Below are positions 1 through 12,084 of a stretch of DNA of 64,000 nucleotides, piece by piece (within the stretch, counting starts at the first letter, position 1; each line of letters begins with the position of its first letter). The notes beneath the pieces are model-generated. The model was not told where the DNA came from and did no database searches. It worked only from the letters and a program-made list of their open reading frames with translations. The stretch is taken from contig OZ017795.1 of assembly GCA_963969395.1 (NCBI GenBank), positions 22,053,063-22,117,062 on the forward strand, read 5' to 3'. Source of the stretch: Pseudoscleropodium purum. Taxonomy: Eukaryota; Streptophyta; Bryopsida; Hypnales; Brachytheciaceae. Both the position numbers and the translations under genes were made by a program.

Positions 1-2951
1 AACAATGGAATGGCCCACAATGCATGGGCAAGTTGGCATTCATTCAAGATATTTTACCATTTGAGATATTCTACTAGCAAAAGGAGCCTTGATATTTGGG
101 GAAGGTAAAGGGCCAGTCCCCTCCCTTGTCTTGAAGTTCAAGAATGTTTATAGAAATGTGCATTGGATCCAGCACTCGTAGAAACAAGGTACTTGAGCAC
201 CAATGAATATGTTAGTTTGAGAGCATGGTCTTCAAGGTCTTGGACACCTACTTTGACACTATTTGATATTCCTTGGTGCTTGAAGAGCAACCACTCTCTA
301 CTTTGTATAAACTAATAGCGAGTGTCAAGATTAGATGAGTTGGATGGGTTTTTTCAGAGAATGGTAATTTTGAGATGGATAACTACACAAGGAAAAGTCA
401 AGGTTGGACTCTTGACATTCCAACTCTCAAGTTGCACAAGAAAGAAGTAGAGGAAATGAAAATAATAGAAAGAGAGAAAAAAAAAAGATGTCAAAACCAA
501 TGAAGATATTCACAATCTTCTTGGCCTTCTATGAGGGTTTTAAAAACACAAATTTTCACCAAAAAATAGCCTTCTTTGAAACTAATGTAGTTTCTTAGGA
601 ACTTGGACAACTTTCTACCTAATAAATAATTAAAGTAAAAAAAAAAAAATCAGGCAATCTAAAAAATGATATATTAAAAAAAAATTGAAATATAATTGAA
701 ATATATTAAGTACTCGTTGAAGTTGTTTTTACAATTTTTAGATGGTTGTAAGTTGCTATTTTCATCTAAAGTGATTGCATTTATCTAAATCCTCCTCTTG
801 ACCTCTAAACTCTAAACTTTTTACCTTGCGTGTTAGGATTTTGTTAAGTGTCAAAGTTTATTGCAAGGTGAGGGATATGTTTTGTTTGTGAGAGATTGTG
901 CTTTTGAACAATCAAATAGTAAGGTAAAAAATTTTACAATGTATGATATCAATTATCAACAAAGAAGATATATAAGATTGTATCAGGCAAGTTGAATTTT
1001 TATGAATTAGACAATCTTTGTATGTATGAATGTATATTTTTATTCTATTTTAGGGAAAAGAAACTAGGTCAATAGTTTTCCAAAAATTTAGGCACACTTT
1101 TCATTAATGGAAGATATGTTAACAGAAATTTAGAATTATAGATAACCAATTGCAACATATTGTTTTAATGACCATTGTAATCATGAAACTTACCTTCTTA
1201 TTTTATAGTTGTACCAAGCCACTCTTCCTACAACCCAATGACAAAGTTGGCAAAGATATCATGCATATAAAGAAAATACATATTATTTTGTAAAAGAGCA
1301 TCTCCATCTTTAGAATCCAAAGACTTTGAAAAAAAGAATATAAATTTTTTTCTCATAGTTAGCATCATAAGTGGACGGTGAACACAATTTAATATCTTTT
1401 GTAAAGTATTGTAGTGCAATAACAAGTAATAGGTAAAGAGAGGCATTGACACCACTATTAGTATAATTTTGATTATATTGTTTTGGAGTATTAAATTCCA
1501 ACTTCAAGCGTCTACATAAAAAAATATTCTAGGTATTTTGAATTATTCCCAAACAATCCAATTCTTGTTAGTATACAAGTGGCTTATCAAGAAGTAGCTT
1601 GTCAACGAGTAGCTGAGAAACTTGTACACTTAAAACTTCATAAATTGGGTCACAAATTTCCATCAATGTGCTAAATCTTATAAAAAATAGTTTTTTCAAG
1701 CCCTTTTCAAAGGTGAAATTTTGTCTTTGAATATTCTAGATGAACAAAAAACAAAACTCCTAATAACTAATACAAAAAATTGAGAATTGTCAATTTCAAC
1801 ATTAAATTGTTCTTGTAAGCAATAAATATCCTTTCTTTCTATTTTTGTTTGGAAATTCTCAAAATTGAGTTCAAGAATTGACCTTTTTTATTTTACTACT
1901 TCCATTGCATACAAAATAGAATTCCTTTTAAATTCCATCTCATTATTTGAAATAGAATGGTTCAATGTTTTTGAATCTATATAATCAAATAAAATTTATT
2001 ATTTAAAAAAATACACTTTTAATTTTCTAATTTGATATAGAGTTTTTTTAATTCTTATAACTTTTGCAACATTTATTGGAATGATAAGAAACAAAGTTAT
2101 ACATATAGGTTAGGATAATTGGCAACCATCTTCAAATTTCATGAAAAAATTCCAATTTATGAAGTCAACTAAGTATGTTTGAATTCTCAAAATATCCAAA
2201 GCCGTCTCCTTATTCCTTTTAGGTGTCAAGCACCTTGAAGATTCATAGTTTATTCATAGGAAGACTCTAAAAATATATAAGAAGAAGATTTAGAATACTT
2301 TGTTGACATCTAATAAGATTCAACAAATTTTTTTAATAAAAAGAATACTGGTCAATTTTTTATTTGGACACAAGCTAATAAAGAGGGATAAAAATTGTTA
2401 GAAAAATGTGAATGAATATTAGGATTATTTGTCCATTTACCGGTACTAAAAGAATTTTGGACAAAGAATGTGTTATCTTGTAGTGTTATATTTTTGATGT
2501 TGTTCAATCAATTATCATGTAAAAACATTCAAATGAGTTTCAAAAATTTACCCTAAATAAAGTTTTGAAGATATGAAATATAAATTTGGAATAATGAAGC
2601 AATAGTTAATTATACATGATAGTGTATTTAACATTAAGCCAAATTCTTTATCCCTTAAAGGACAATAAGCTCCTGTGAAACTTTTAGAAAATTAGGGTAG
2701 ATTCATACAAAGCTATTATTGAACAAATGAAAGTGAAGGACAAGATCAACACATCTCTATCAAATATTTGTAAGAACAAGATTTTGCAAATACAATGAAA
2801 CAAGACTCCCTTTCATTAAAATACTTGATTTAATAAAAAATCCATATCAAGTCAATTCATTATAATATTATATTTAGCTATTATGGTTGGCATTTCATGC
2901 TTAATAATTAATCAAAGTTGAAAAAAGTTGTTTGACAATTAGTTTTAGAAT
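1..2951. other. AT-rich spacer without recognised gene
   Basis: Very AT-rich with long A and T runs. The only open frames are 65-75 codons on the minus strand (1228-1507), overlapping in two frames, without any recognisable motif. No terminal inverted repeats were seen. Confidence 0.6.
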
Positions 2952-3885
2952 TTAACCCCTAAAGTTCCTTCACTATGTTTTTGCCAAAAAACCTCCAAAA
3001 CTGCCATATCTTATACAAGTTTCAAAATTTAGAAAAAAAAACATTTTTGAAAAACATGTAACCATAGGATCTTATAGTACACTATTTTGAAAAGATGAGG
3101 TAAGAATTTCAGAAATTTTCACTGTGTAGATTGCAAGATATTAGCATTTAAAGTGACAAAAATTATTTTTTTGTCCTTGCGAAAAATTGGGCAACTGAAC
3201 TTCATAAGGTCACATTTGTATGAAAAATTGTTCAAAATGATTGAAACTCTTTGGATTCATTCTTCAAAGCATGTTGTCCGCATGCTTGAAAAAAATTTAG
3301 ACCATTTGAAATTTTACAACATATAGGAAAAAAATAGTAAGTAGAAAGATGTAGAGAATGGTTCAAAATACTAAATTATTAACAATTTATTCATGTAAAC
3401 AAAAAATGTCAATTCCAATGGTTGCAACATTGTAATAAACAATCTTCACCTAATGTTTTTATTTTTTCCAAAAATATTGAAAATTGAATTCAATAAAGGA
3501 CTTCAAAGTTTATTTTAGGGTAGAGAATCCGTAACTACCCACAAACTAAAAAACCTCATAACTTTTGACTCATTAATCAAAATGGAATGATTCAAAGCTT
3601 TTAAAGTGTGTATAGATATAGAAAACCAATTTCAAATTTGTATTTTTGAAATAAATGATTTTTTCAGATCTACTCGGACTACCCAAGTTGAAAAACAACT
3701 ATATGTTAGGCTATAACTTTTGATTCATATTTCCAAATGTCTTGAAATTTAGTGCACACAAAAGATATTCCTTGTCTACACCTTCTATCAAAATTTGGGC
3801 CAAATACATGGAAATCTCTAATCACACGCACCTGCCTAAAATTTCTATGTTGCCAAAATACACAGCTTGGTCCTTTAGGGGTTAA
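2952..3885 (+). mobile_element. TTAA-bounded non-autonomous element, family F1 (copy a)
   Basis: 934 bp, AT-rich, non-coding. The left end is TTAACCCCTAAAG (2952) and the right end CTTTAGGGGTTAA (3885), a perfect 13-bp inverted repeat including TTAA. The same internal sequence (AACATATAGGAAAAAAATA, TTCAAAGTTTATTTT, GATTCATATTTCCAAATG) recurs in the other F1 copies. The 71-codon frame at 3752-3967 runs across the right end and is spurious. Confidence 0.8.
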
Positions 3886-4664
3886 AAATATTCCAAATCA
3901 ATTCATTTTTAATGAAGAACAAGAATTTAAAGCCTTCATCATTATAAGAACATTAAAAAAGTGGTGAATTTCTAATTATAAGATTTGCATGTGGCCCATT
4001 TTGAAATTTGCATGAGATTCATTTTTGATGATTTGGCATTTGCAACATCAATGAATTTTTTCTTTGACTCTTTCTCAAAGTAGTTCAAGAAAAACAAACT
4101 TCTAGTTGTTTTTATTTAATTAAAAAAAAATTATAACCAAGTTCATTAATAATACATAAATAAACGTGCAAATTTTTTCATGAAATAAATGTGTAAGGAA
4201 TCTTTCTGAAATTTCTTTTTTCATAATGACATAGTTTAATTCAAATAGAGTAAAAATAATCAACTAACAAAAAGCCACATAGTGTTTGGAAATTGCCCAA
4301 AATTAATTTTGATTTCAAAATATTTTGTTTTTACAAATAATCTTGAATTGTGATTAACTGAAAGTAGTGTGGCCTACATTTATTATTTGAAAAAAAAGAG
4401 GTGAAGAAAATTGAAGTTCATGGATTGAAAGGATTTGAGGATATTTTTTTCAATTTAGTTTGGAAAGATTGAAAACTTCAACTACCAAAAATAGAGTTCA
4501 TTGTAAAGGTTGTCCCTAGTTGTAGTAGTGTCAAAGGAAGGTAAATAGGACAAAAAAAGCACAACACTAAGTTCCATCAAACCTAATTTTGGTACTCCAA
4601 AGAGTATCATACTATATTTTTTTCAAACTACAACTCTTATTCTCACATTTGGCACACACTTTAT
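3886..4664. other. AT-rich spacer
   Basis: No gene, long open frame or clear repeat boundary was recognised. Confidence 0.5.
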
Positions 4665-5025
4665 GGGAGGCAACCCATTCCTAACCTTCTATATAGGCTG
4701 TTCTCTTTCTATGTAGAAGAATGGGCAACAATTAATTATAACGCAGTTTCCAACACAGTTGTGGGACATTATAATTGGCTAACAAGACTCTTAATGTTGC
4801 AACTAGCCCTTGGTTGGAAAGAGGAAGGTCTATATCGCCATTATGGGAGAAAGCCCATCCACTGCTAAAATATTCACAGTAATTCTATGTTGTGGAAAAA
4901 AAATCTAGAAAATTATGCAAATCTTTTGTTGCCTATTTCTACAAATGAAAAATTTTACCCTTAGAAAAAATCCACCCTACAAATACCAAAAACTGCCTTA
5001 AGTGGTTAGGAATGTGTTGCCTCCC
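4665..5025. mobile_element. MITE with 22-bp terminal inverted repeats, Tourist-like
   Basis: The arms at 4665-4686 and 5004-5025 are inverted copies matching at 21 of 22 positions (GGGAGGCAAcCCATTCCTAA and its complement). TTA lies at 5026-5028 on the right and, one base further out, at 4661-4663 on the left. The element is 361 bp and non-coding. GGG termini with TTA flanks suit a PIF/Harbinger (Tourist) MITE; the one-base offset keeps the class tentative. Confidence 0.6.
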
Positions 5026-5249
5026 TTACAATTAACTCTAATATGTCAATTTCTTTTCCTCACCATCAATTTTCACTATTTTTCATTGACAGCTGGCAAT
5101 TGCTTAATGTCGATTTAAAAATATTTCAAGCATTTACTATAGTCTGGTTGTTTCAATTTCTTTTGGAAAAAAATCTAACTTAATAATCTGTTCTCTCTTG
5201 ACGGATGTCCTTGTGAACTTATGATGTCAGAATTGTGATTTCCCCGAGT

Positions 5250-5272
5250 TGACACCTGGCAGCCAGGTGTCA
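5250..5272. repeat. Perfect 10-bp palindrome
   Basis: TGACACCTGG and its complement are separated by three bases. This could be a short hairpin or a dimeric protein site; nothing nearby supports a function. Confidence 0.5.
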
Positions 5273-6003
5273 TGCTTACACACCCTCTTCAAATGCAGCA
5301 ATGGAAGGATTCCAAGCTCATGAAGTAGGAGTTGCTGTGCACCATAACATTCTGCAGCCTATGATTGCTTTTGATTGCTTTTCATGAATTGAGGTTCTTT
5401 TCAATGTAGAGAATCTTGAATTCAATGTTAAAATTCAACCTTGCTCATGAAGAGTAGTTCAAAGGGTACAAGATATATTTCCTCCATCTTGCAGAAATTG
5501 ACCTTCAAATCGAAATAGTGCGTGTAATTTACCACATTAGAAGAGATTTGAGGGCAACGAAAGCTAGTGAGTTCTTGAGCTGAGGGAATAAGAGAATTGT
5601 GCCACTATAGCAATATGACGTGGCTGAGACCTTGTTACATTATATAATTTTTTTTAAATTAATTATTTATTTATTTTTAAGAATTAAATTTTTTTTTGAC
5701 AATCAACCGTTCTTTCACTATGAGGGTATAGTGAAGGGAACAAGCTTGAAACGGGCTTTTGTTGCCCTCAAATTCCTTCTAATGCAAAAAAAATCCATTT
5801 ATTAATATTGTGATTATTGATCATTGAACAAGTGACATGAAATTTTTGGAATTAATTGAGCATGAATTGATTTGGATTCTACTTAGCTTGCTAAATATCA
5901 AAATCAATAAAACAAAGTCGTTTAGTGATACACACACTATGTCCAATTTAGAGGGTTTTAGTAGGATAAAGGGAGTATACAACCTCCCCATTGTCAATAT
6001 CCT
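5273..6003. other. AT-rich spacer
   Basis: Contains one 61-codon frame (5620-5805) of Phe/Ile/Leu-rich low-complexity composition. It is not credible as a gene. Confidence 0.5.
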
Positions 6004-6981
6004 TTAACCCCTCACCACCTAAGGTCGAAATGGGTTCAAAAACATCATTGCTTTTGAAGTGCTGTAAATTTAAATGTCATTGAGTTATAGAAATCTCAAC
6101 CATACAATCCTGTAGTAAACATATTGGAGATGACATAGATAAAATTTGGAGTCATTTGACCGTATAGATTGAAAGATTATAATGTTTGAGTGGTGAAAAA
6201 AGATGCTGAAATTTTCCTAAAAACACATTTGGAGGTGAAATTCGATTTCTAAACTTACTCAAATGAAAAGACTTAAAACTATAAAGTGATTTATAATCAT
6301 CATACAACCACATTGGTAAAAAAAAATTTCATTCAATTGACTCAATGTGTTTGCAAAATAGCTTTAAAATGTCAAGTAACAACAAGAAAAGTTGCAGAAA
6401 ACACCATGTAATACTAAACCTCCTTCTACTAAAATGCGTATCAGTCACTCATAACTACTTGGATTTATATGAATTTTAGCCATACAAACTAGACTAGTAG
6501 GTGCAACTTTTCCAATAAATTTTATTGGAAACGGATATTGTACAGAGAAGAAACAAGCCGCCAAAGTTCATTGTAATCCAAAAATGTTTGCATTTTAAAT
6601 TTCGAATTGCTCCCAAACATTCAAAGAAGCTTGGATTGACATGAAAATTTTACCACAATAACTAGACTAAAAAGGAAACGTAATTTAACAAATTTTATTG
6701 AAAACAAACATTTGACAAAGTAGATACAAGCCCCTGAAGTTTCAGCCATCAAATGCAGTTTGGTGAATTCAAATTGAACCTGTGAACTTTGATTGGCTTC
6801 CAAAAACTTGATTCATCTTTTATTGATCTGGAAATTTTACCATATAAACTAAAAGATAGAGTGCAACTTTTCCAACAAGTTTTATTGAATTCGGACATGA
6901 GATGCAAAAGTTACAGCTGTTTCAATTTGACTAAAAACTATGTGAGGACACATTTCGTCCCCTCCAGCGGTGAGGGGTTAA
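6004..6981 (+). mobile_element. TTAA-bounded element, family F3 (copy a)
   Basis: 978 bp with perfect 13-bp inverted ends TTAACCCCTCACC...GGTGAGGGGTTAA. The interior holds about three imperfect units of roughly 180-190 bp, recognisable by GCAACTTTTCCAAcAAgTTT near 6503, 6680 and 6862. The matching inverted copy is at 10887-11862. Confidence 0.8.
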
Positions 6982-7532
6982 CCCTAAAGCGCTTCAATGT
7001 TTAATTTCGAGACGTAGAAAATTGATGAAAGTCATCCTAATTTGTGGAGATACTCTATTAAGTTATTGCTCTATCTAATGGTTGGATTTGGTTTTACTAG
7101 AATGCATATTTTTCTAAAATTACAAGTATGGAAGTATATCAAATGGTTGACTAAGCCAAATTTGCATTGACTCTAGTTCAAAATGGGATTTGCAAAAAAG
7201 AGGTAATAGATTTAAAGAACAGAAAAATTTCAAAAAAAAATCACCAAGAGAACCTCATTTTAAATCCATTCCAACAAATTTTACTCAAAAAATGACAATA
7301 CTTTGCTTGTAATTGAATTTAGAAGGAGTTTTGAAATTATTTCTTAAAAATTTATAAAAAATATTGGTGATAGCGTTGGTGAGTCTAATTAATTGTACAA
7401 ATGAAATCTAAAACTCAAAGTCTACAATTTTTATTTATATATCAGTTTCAAAATATTCTTCCAAATAGTATTTTATAATGATTTTTTCTCAAATTATCAA
7501 AATTCAAGGGAAAACTCTAGATGTTTAGGAGT
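6978..7532. mobile_element. TTAA-bounded element abutting F3 copy a
   Basis: It begins at the same TTAA that closes the preceding element (TTAACCCTAAAGCGC) and ends TTTAGGAGTTAA at 7532, about 555 bp. The ends are similar but the inverted repeat is diverged. No coding content. Confidence 0.45.
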
Positions 7533-7740
7533 TAAGACTTGAAGTTCTTTTACTATTTTTCACAAAAATATCTAAAAATTTCACTTTTTGGTGCATTGAG
7601 CATAACAAAAAATATGAGTTTTTTCAAGCTTTAAAACAGACAAACTAAATCTATAGGAATTTGTAGAAAACATTTAGACCATTTGACCATGTTGATTGTA
7701 AGATTACACCATTTGTAATTAGGAACTAAATTTTTATTGG
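7529..7740. mobile_element. Partial F1/F2-like TTAA element
   Basis: It starts TTAAGACTTGAAGTTC at the TTAA that ends the previous element. It continues with a CACAAAAATATCTAAAA stretch resembling the F1 and F2 subterminal region, then loses similarity. The right end was not identified. Confidence 0.3.
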
Positions 7741-8130
7741 ACTCTTCTCAACCAATGACAATAGCATGTGAGTATGTGAGTGTGAGCCTATGAGTGGTGA
7801 ACAGGGATTGTATGAGCCTAGAGCTTAGAAATATAGAGTGTAATGTAATTTTTAATTTCTTTTGTTTAAATAGTTATAAAAATTGATGTTTTTTCATTAA
7901 AAAATTTTATATTTAGAAAATATGACCTATTACTATGGGACCCATGATCGTGGATTTTAGATCTAAAAGCTTGGGAAGTTGGTGCTATTGCGTGTTTTGA
8001 AATTTATATCATGTTCTAAAAAGTCATCCTAGAGTGGGTTAATTAAGTGAGAGTACAAATAATTTAGAGGCAATTATAAAGATGAGAGAATGATGAATTC
8101 AATGAAAATATTATAGGATGTAGAATATTG

Positions 8131-8357
8131 CACTATAAGAAAACCTTGTTTTAGGTGATGGATTGACATCAAAAGGAACGGATTTTAGGTGACATTCAAG
8201 GTGACATAAAAAAACAAACCCATGTTTTTATGTCAACAATGATGTCCATTGATGTTATATTGGACATCATTATTGACATCAAACATGGATTTGTTTTTTT
8301 CAATGTCAACTAAAATTTGTTTCTTTTGACACCAATGAACTTTGGTTTTTTATAGTG
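8131..8357. mobile_element. CACTA (CMC/EnSpm) MITE with target-site duplication
   Basis: 227 bp. Ends CACTATAAGAAAACC and GGTTTTTTATAGTG are flanked on both sides by TTG (8128-8130 and 8358-8360), the 3-bp duplication expected for CACTA elements. The interior folds back on itself: ACCCATGTTTTTATGTCAAC pairs with TTGACATCAAACATGG. Confidence 0.85.
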
Positions 8358-8704
8358 TTGTGTATATAATAAAATATTCTTACATCATAGCAAGGAATAC
8401 ATGTTGGAATATAAATATAAGATTTTGCTACTTGAATTTGGAGATTTTGAAGATAATATATGAGTACTATGTATCTACTTTATATCATGCTAATACTTGT
8501 CAATTAACTTGCTCATTTGCACATCTTTATGATTATAACAACAACAAGTACTTGCTCAATTTCATCCAAACTAAGAACAAGAGCGTAGATGAACGTGTTT
8601 GTCTTATAATCTACTTTGCAAAAGTAATGAAAGATATAACAAAGGTATTTACAGTTTTTATAATGCCACACTTTCCAATAGAAGTTCCATTCATATTTCT
8701 ATAA
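8342..8704 (+). CDS. Unrecognised 120-codon open reading frame, doubtful
   Basis: This is one of the longest frames in AT-rich sequence in this window. It begins with a non-ATG codon inside the CACTA MITE, which argues against it being a native start. The middle portion (YDYNNNKYLLNF, then TKNKSVDERVC) reads like ordinary soluble protein, but no family is recognised. It may be a fragment of a decayed gene continuing at 8746-8952 in another frame, or chance. Confidence 0.15.
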   Translation: MVFYSVVYIIKYSYIIARNTCWNINIRFCYLNLEILKIIYEYYVSTLYHANTCQLTCSFAHLYDYNNNKYLLNFIQTKNKSVDERVCLIIYFAKVMKDITKVFTVFIMPHFPIEVPFIFL

Positions 8705-8952
8705 TGAAGACAAATATAAAATGAAAAATTGCAAAGTATGATGTTATGAACCTTTTGATTAAGGATAGTCCCAAACAAAAGCGTAATAATAGCACCAAGT
8801 TTGAGGCAAAAAAAGAAGTTCACCTTAATCATATTTGCAGTAACATTCCTTACACTTTTCCATTGATTTGGGTGAATTTCAATGGGTGCTTGATTGCTTT
8901 AATGAACTTGTTTGTCATTTCAAATGAAGGAGATTTTTTAAGTGTGTACTAG

Positions 8953-9779
8953 TCAAGAATGTGTTCACAACACAAGTTCAAATACCCTAGACAAAGTGAT
9001 TAAATATCAAGGTGACATCAGATTGGTGAACTGTGGGAAAAATCCAACTTTTTGAAACTTAATGATTTTGGTACAAATAAGACTAGTATAGGGTAAGAAC
9101 ATACCAAACCTTGGGGATCTCAGGTTGGGTAAAAATATGGAAAATCTTAGGTTCTATGATGTATCATGCAATTTGATTTGTGCAAAACCAAAAATTGTCT
9201 TAGTTAGAATTATTGTGTCTTTATTCTCATGCTTCTATCTTTTGTAAGTAGGGACAACAATGGATTTTTTCATGCCTAACAATCAATATCTTGCATTTCG
9301 CATGTATGCACTTTTGAATGGTATGATATTATTTCCTTGACTTGTATGAAATTCTCACTATGTGTCATTCCAATGTATTGCTAGTTGTTTCTACCATAGA
9401 TTAGGTATGGGACATGACTGTATTAAACTCCTCAAATGTACAATTTAGAGATGCACTTTAGTAATGACCAATTCAATTTGAATCCAAAGATGAAAAAAAT
9501 TAATCTTCTTGGTTTGATGAGAATTACCTTCAAAATCATCAAAATACTCCATTTCTTTTTGTTGAACTCAAATACCTCTTCCATTCTAAATGCGGAATTT
9601 GAGTGTAGATGTTTTCTATTCCAAGCATCTCACTATGGGCATTTGCGATTTTCTTTCCATCTCTACATACCTCAACTCACTTCAATTTTAAACCTTTTTT
9701 AGAGGGGCTTTTCTAGAAGGGCCCTCACAAAAGTAAGCCATATAGTTGGTCATGTGCATGAAGACTCAAACTTAGTCAT
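8953..9779. other. AT-rich spacer
   Basis: One 88-codon frame (9436-9702) lacks any recognised motif. Nothing else was identified. Confidence 0.4.
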
Positions 9780-10628
9780 CACATGTGGCAACTAACATTT
9801 TAAATCTACGTTTCTTAGAAGTTTGCATTCATTTGTAGTGCATTGTTTCTTTGAGGTTGCTCATTGGGACATTTACTAGTTCTTCTATTCTCAATTTTTG
9901 CAAAGATGATAAATGAAGTCATTATTCAAATAGTTTATAATAAAAAATAGGAAGAAAAAAAAGATGTTAAAGATAATACCGTTTCTATAAATCAACCCCA
10001 TTAATGTATCACAAGTATTATAATGTGATTGAATCCTCCAATAAGTTCATGAATTGCTGATTTTAATGCAACATTAGAGAAGCACTACCAAGCTTTGATT
10101 TCTAAACACAACTTCTTTGCTTCAAACATTTATGTTGTATACTTGTACTGCATGTAGAGTCAAATATGTTAGTTCAAGAATTTTTTGTTGATTAGCTTCT
10201 TTGTGAGCTTGTGCATGTTTGTTGCTCAATGGAACAAGCACGTCCTTTCATGGTCTACCATTGGAACAAATGAATCCCCCGACCTATACACAATGTGAAT
10301 TATATTAAAGTTGTCTTGAGCACTATCACATATGAATCCTTTGAATGTTGGATTCAACACCCTATTTTCTACAATAACCTATGATAACCCCAAAAATGAG
10401 CTAGCTTTCACTATCCTAAGCAATTTGCATATCACAAACGGCAAGAGTCATGACTTTGCAATAAGTAAAGTCATAAATGTCACAAGTGATAGTTGTCCAT
10501 GATTTCACCTTCTTCACATGATCAAATATGACAAAGCAATTCTCAAAGTCATCATTTAGTTGCATCTGTCTTACAAGATCAATTCCACTTCCAAGTCCAT
10601 CAACAGTCATTTTAAACAAATACCACAT
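9780..10628 (-). pseudogene. Decayed transposase-like gene fragment
   Basis: On the minus strand an open stretch from 10628 to 10416 ends ...YCKVMTLAVCDMQIA. After a shift of frame, 10345 to 10226 reads FKGFICDSAQDN..., MVDHERTCLFH, then a stop. From memory, these motifs and their order belong to a repetitive protein family of plant genomes whose layout is like a MULE/DDE-type transposase; the exact superfamily is uncertain. Further leftward the similarity fades through more stops to about 9780. At least one frameshift and several stops make it non-functional. No terminal inverted repeats were identified around it. It sits directly left of the inverted F3 element. Confidence 0.5.
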
Positions 10629-10886
10629 TTGGATAGCAAGTTCAAATTAATTATACTGAAAAACAAGTGCTAGTTTTTTTTTTTCCAATCTAGGACCAAA
10701 CATTTGAATTTACAAAAAAATGTAATCCAATAACAATTCATCTAACTATATATTAAATATCATTTGACCATCTACTACCAAATTTTCTTTTGATGGTTGA
10801 ATGAAAGAATTACTTCATTGACATTTAATGAGATTGAAAAATTGAGAGATTGTTTTTATAATAGAATCCATTGTCTTTAAGAATCT

Positions 10887-11862
10887 TTAACCCTAGACTG
10901 CCTAAGAGGACAAAAAGTGTCCTCACATAGTTTTAAGTTCAATTCAAAGTACTGTAACTTTTGCATATCATGTTCAAATTCAATAAAACTTGTTGAAAAA
11001 TTTGCGCCTTTTCTTCTTGTTTGTGTGGTAAAATTTTCAGATCAATCCAAGAGGTAATGATTTTCTGGAAGCCAATCGAAGTTCACAAGTTCAATTTGAT
11101 TCACCAAAGTGCACTTCATGGCTGCAACTTTGGGGGCTTGTATCTCCTTCATTCAATGTTTGATTTCAATAAAAAAATTTGGGTTATATTTTCCTTAAAG
11201 TCTAGTTATTGTGGTAAAATTTTCATGTGAATCCAAGTTGTTTTGAATGTTTGGGAGCAATTCGAAATTCAAAATCCCGCCATTTATGAACTACAGTGAA
11301 CTTTGGCGGCTTGTACTTCTTCATATAGTATCTATTTCCAATAAATTTTTTTGGAAAAGTTGCGCATACTAATCTAGTTTGTGTGGATAAAATTTCATAT
11401 CAATCCAAAAAGTAATGAATTACTGAGAAGCATTTTAGTAGAAGGAGGTTCAGCCCTAGATGTGTTTTTTGCTACTTTTCTTGCCTATTTTTTGAAATTT
11501 GCAAGCCATTTTGCAAACTCATTGAGTTAAATGAATGATATTTTTTTCACCAATGTGTTTGTATGCTGGTTTTGAATCACTTTGTAGTTTAAAGTTTTTT
11601 CATTTGATTAGGTTTAGAAATCAAATTTCAGCTCTAAATGTGTTTTTAGGAAAATTTCAGCATTCTTTTTCAACACTAAAACATTATAATCTTGTAATCT
11701 ATGTAGTCAAATGACTTCAAATTTGATACACATCATTAACAACATGCATACTACAAGATTGCATGGTTAAGATCTCTATAGCTTAGTGACATTTAGATCT
11801 ATATCACTTCAAAAGCAATGATGTTTTTGAATTCAAAATGGCCTTGGATCTTTTAAGGTTAA
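10887..11862 (-). mobile_element. TTAA-bounded element, family F3 (copy b, inverted)
   Basis: 976 bp, inverse orientation to the copy at 6004-6981 and nearly the same length. Its ends are more diverged (TTAACCCTAGACTGCC and CTTTTAAGGTTAA). A subterminal hairpin lies at 10906-10924: GAGGACA, 5-base loop, TGTCCTC. Confidence 0.75.
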
Positions 11863-11904
11863 TGGGTATGGGAAATTTTGACATTCATATCATTCATTTG
11901 ACTC

Positions 11905-12003
11905 AATATCAAGTATGAGTGGTTGAGCTCCTAGTAATTTTAATTTACATATCCCACATGGGTTGTTTTACCTCCTACCATCCCACTTGTATAAAGAGCT
12001 TGT
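11905..12003 (+). repeat. Dispersed repeat, LTR-like promoter segment
   Basis: TTACATATCCCACATGGGTT, then a TACCTCCTACCATCCCACTT stretch and TATAAAGAGCTTGTC, occur inverted at about 37628-37735. The TATA-like motif and the CCCACATGGG palindrome recall the U3/R part of a retrotransposon LTR. LTR termini were not found. Confidence 0.4.
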
Positions 12004-12084
12004 CTTCTCCTCTAGAATCACTCAGAATTTGTAGCTTTTGAATCCATATGGTCTAAATTAAAAAGAAATTTGGGGCCTTCTTAA

